DNA of 64,000 nt from Paratinospora sagittata (lineage: Eukaryota > Streptophyta > Magnoliopsida > Ranunculales > Menispermaceae), in NCBI GenBank assembly GCA_035771175.1, contig CM069610.1, forward strand, positions 23,898,501-23,962,500. The letters are read 5' to 3'. Position numbers and translations under genes: made by a program. Below the pieces are notes generated by a model. It ran no database searches. It was not told the DNA's origin and saw nothing but the letters and a program-made list of their open reading frames with translations. The first letter of the stretch is position 1. Each line of letters opens with the position of its first letter. Positions 62,903-64,000 of this stretch are shown here, one piece after another.

Positions 62903-64000
62903 TAAAATGAAGGACTTGCTGATCAACGACGTTATCATCAAGACAGATTGCAATTTTGATTCTATTCGAAGCTTGTTTTGACAAATGCAAGAATCAATAC
63001 TTTCTTCTCTTGAAAAACTCTTTGGAAAGCTCAATCTAACTTGCAAAAATCGTGTGTGTTGTATTTTTGAAAATCAGAGAATGAGTGTTTTATAAAATTA
63101 GAAGTTGCGGGTTAAAGGGCAAGAGAGTACAAAATGATTTGAATTGAAAACATTGTTTAATCTAAAGTTGTTTTGGGCGTGCGAGACAATGGGAATCATC
63201 TAGGTGTTAGTAGAGAATATTTCAATTAAGACAACCTGGAGAAATTGTATAACGAATAGACAAATCGAGCAAGCAGAAGTGCCCACATTTTTCTCGTTAG
63301 AAATATCAGATTTTTTTCACAGACGTGGATAGCGTGCTATTGGGTTGTGTATCATGTTCTCAATTGACAGATAGCTGGCTATAGCAGATCGATATACACA
63401 AACCCGAGAGCTCGAGTTTTACGGACTTTCCGATAGCGTGTTATCGAGGCCTATATCGCCCTATTGCCCATTTTACTAAAAATGGAAAGGTCACGGCAAC
63501 AGCTTTATAGCGAAGTATCAAAGGGGATAGCGCGGTATAGACAATTTTTCAGAATAACAAATGTTTTGTTATAGAACCCTATCAGCGTGCTGTCAACACT
63601 GATAGTGCGCTAGTCCCTTCAGGAAAATCTTGGCAAATTGCTGGATAGCCTTATATTTGTAAAATTAATATTTTGACACTCAAGAACCATTCCATTAACT
63701 CAAAACATATTGTATAAGATTAAAAACTTTTAAATAATTCAAAACTCATTGAAATTATGATTAAAACCTTTCGGAAATCATTTTTTCAAAATGAAATACT
63801 ATATCGAAGTGATTTTGAAAACTTTGCAGATTTCAGAGTTTTAGTGCTGAGATTGATCGAGAGGTTACCCTACACACCAAAGATCAAACTAATGCCTTAC
63901 TTAGGCATGAGATATGTCTTCGTTCTTTTAGCTTGATCTTTGTAGACTTCGAAAGCTATTGTTTGATGTGTTTTTGATGCAAGACAATTGATGTGTTCTT
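62903..64000 (+). repeat. Monomer 54, class F variant, cut by the window end (1,098 bp)
   Basis: F markers CGCCCTATT, GTCCCTTC and TTATATTTG, but with A/C-type AACGAATAGAC at its start. Private GGAAATCATTTT. About 90 bases of the unit lie beyond the window. Confidence 0.95.

Larger units (their letters stand above)
1..64000 (+). repeat. Satellite DNA array, ~1,187-bp monomer, 54 units
   Basis: The sequence repeats itself every 1,183-1,190 bp from the first base to the last, always in the same orientation and with only scattered substitutions and 1-4 base indels between copies. Landmarks such as TAAAATGAAGGACTTGC, CCCGAGAGCTCGAG and CTAATGCCTTACTTAGGCAT occur once per unit. No unique spacer, mobile element or boundary is present, so the true array is longer than the window. 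Lack of long reading frames, AT-richness and monomer homogenisation are the known hallmarks of heterochromatic satellite DNA in eukaryotes. The family is not one I recognise. Centromeric function is possible but not shown by the sequence. Confidence 0.98.
59342..64000 (+). repeat. B-H-E-F block, second copy (runs off the window)
   Basis: Units 51-54 match units 22 and 24-26: unit 51 is 34,417 bp after unit 22, and unit 52 is 33,230 bp after unit 24. Unit 51 shares TTTCGAAATG with unit 22. Unit 52 shares GAGAAAGC and TAGTTCAAAA with unit 24. Unit 53 is class E and unit 54 class F. The equivalent of unit 23 is missing. Confidence 0.85.

Noticed and set aside
1..64000. A CRISPR array or phage-style repeat system
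   Set aside because: The repeat unit is about 1.2 kb with no unique spacers between copies, and there are no cas-like genes.
1..64000. A tandem protein-coding gene family or biosynthetic cluster
   Set aside because: Stop codons interrupt all frames throughout each unit; nothing longer than about 75 codons is open and no domain is recognisable.
1..64000. Ribosomal DNA intergenic spacer or 5S rDNA array
   Set aside because: No rRNA sequence or polymerase I or III promoter motif is recognisable in the unit.

Overview
The whole window is one uninterrupted head-to-tail satellite DNA array. There are 53 complete monomers and a 1,098-base 54th, each 1,183-1,190 bp (usual length 1,187), all in the same orientation, and the array runs off both ends. 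I see no unique sequence, inserted transposon, structural RNA gene, CRISPR array or convincing protein gene. Kilobase-long monomers, AT-rich sequence (roughly one third G+C by eye), absence of genes and layered repeat structure point to a eukaryotic nuclear genome: heterochromatin, possibly pericentromeric, centromeric or subtelomeric. A plant is my first guess from the general look and a plant-like start-codon context, but nothing here proves the lineage. I do not recognise the satellite family.

Phase is arbitrary. I start each unit at the TAAAATGAAGGACTTGC landmark that falls on base 1. Single-base and small indel markers sort the units into classes. A: AACGAATAGAC, ATAGCTGGCTAT, AGAATAAC, GGATATCCTTAG, CAACAACC, six T's near the 3' end, then TTATCATACC. 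B: AAGGAATAGAA, AGGCGAT, AACAACTT, AAAAACAAA, TTTTGAAAACTT, and one base lost in CCCTCACACC. C: AACGAATAGAC, GGGCGAT, AACACGGAT, seven T's. D: ACAATTGG, AAGGCCACGG, AACACGG, CTTAAGG, four bases lost at GAGGTCTAC, AAAGACCAAAC. E: GCGCGATATAG, TTTAAGAATAAC, GTGTTTTCAGG. F: CGCCCTATT, GTCCCTTC, TTATATTTG. G: GCGGGACAATG, ATGTTCGGTC. H: ATTCAAAAC, GAGAAAGC, GTCCCTTC, TAGTTCAAAA, TTACACTAC.

Read this way the class order is: C | AB AB AB | D | B/C B' A/B/C B' | A B A D/B | D C A | B/C A | B B/H H E F | G E G E F G B'' D C A/F | G E F G B'' D C A' | D C A' | D C A' | B H E F. The array is therefore a patchwork of higher-order repeats: a 2,373-bp AB dimer (1.2-8.3 kb), a 2,376-bp dimer (9.5-14.2 kb), a 2,375-bp GE dimer (30.9-35.6 kb), a 9,495-bp eight-unit block present twice in tandem (about 33-52 kb), and a 3,558-bp DCA trimer present three times (48.7-59.3 kb). 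A B-H-E-F block recurs about 33-34 kb away. Several monomers are chimeras of two classes. This is what repeated unequal crossing-over and gene conversion would leave.

Inside each monomer, bases 427-752 (unit 1 numbering) hold nine degenerate copies of a short dyad close to ATAGCGNGCTAT, spaced near whole numbers of helical turns. Three pairs repeat every 74-75 bp, suggesting the kilobase monomer absorbed an older short repeat. A nested inverted repeat lies near the 3' end (976-1040), a small hairpin lies at 654-668, and a short ATG reading frame in good start context straddles the unit boundary. I found no multi-gene system; the interest is in the repeat architecture.
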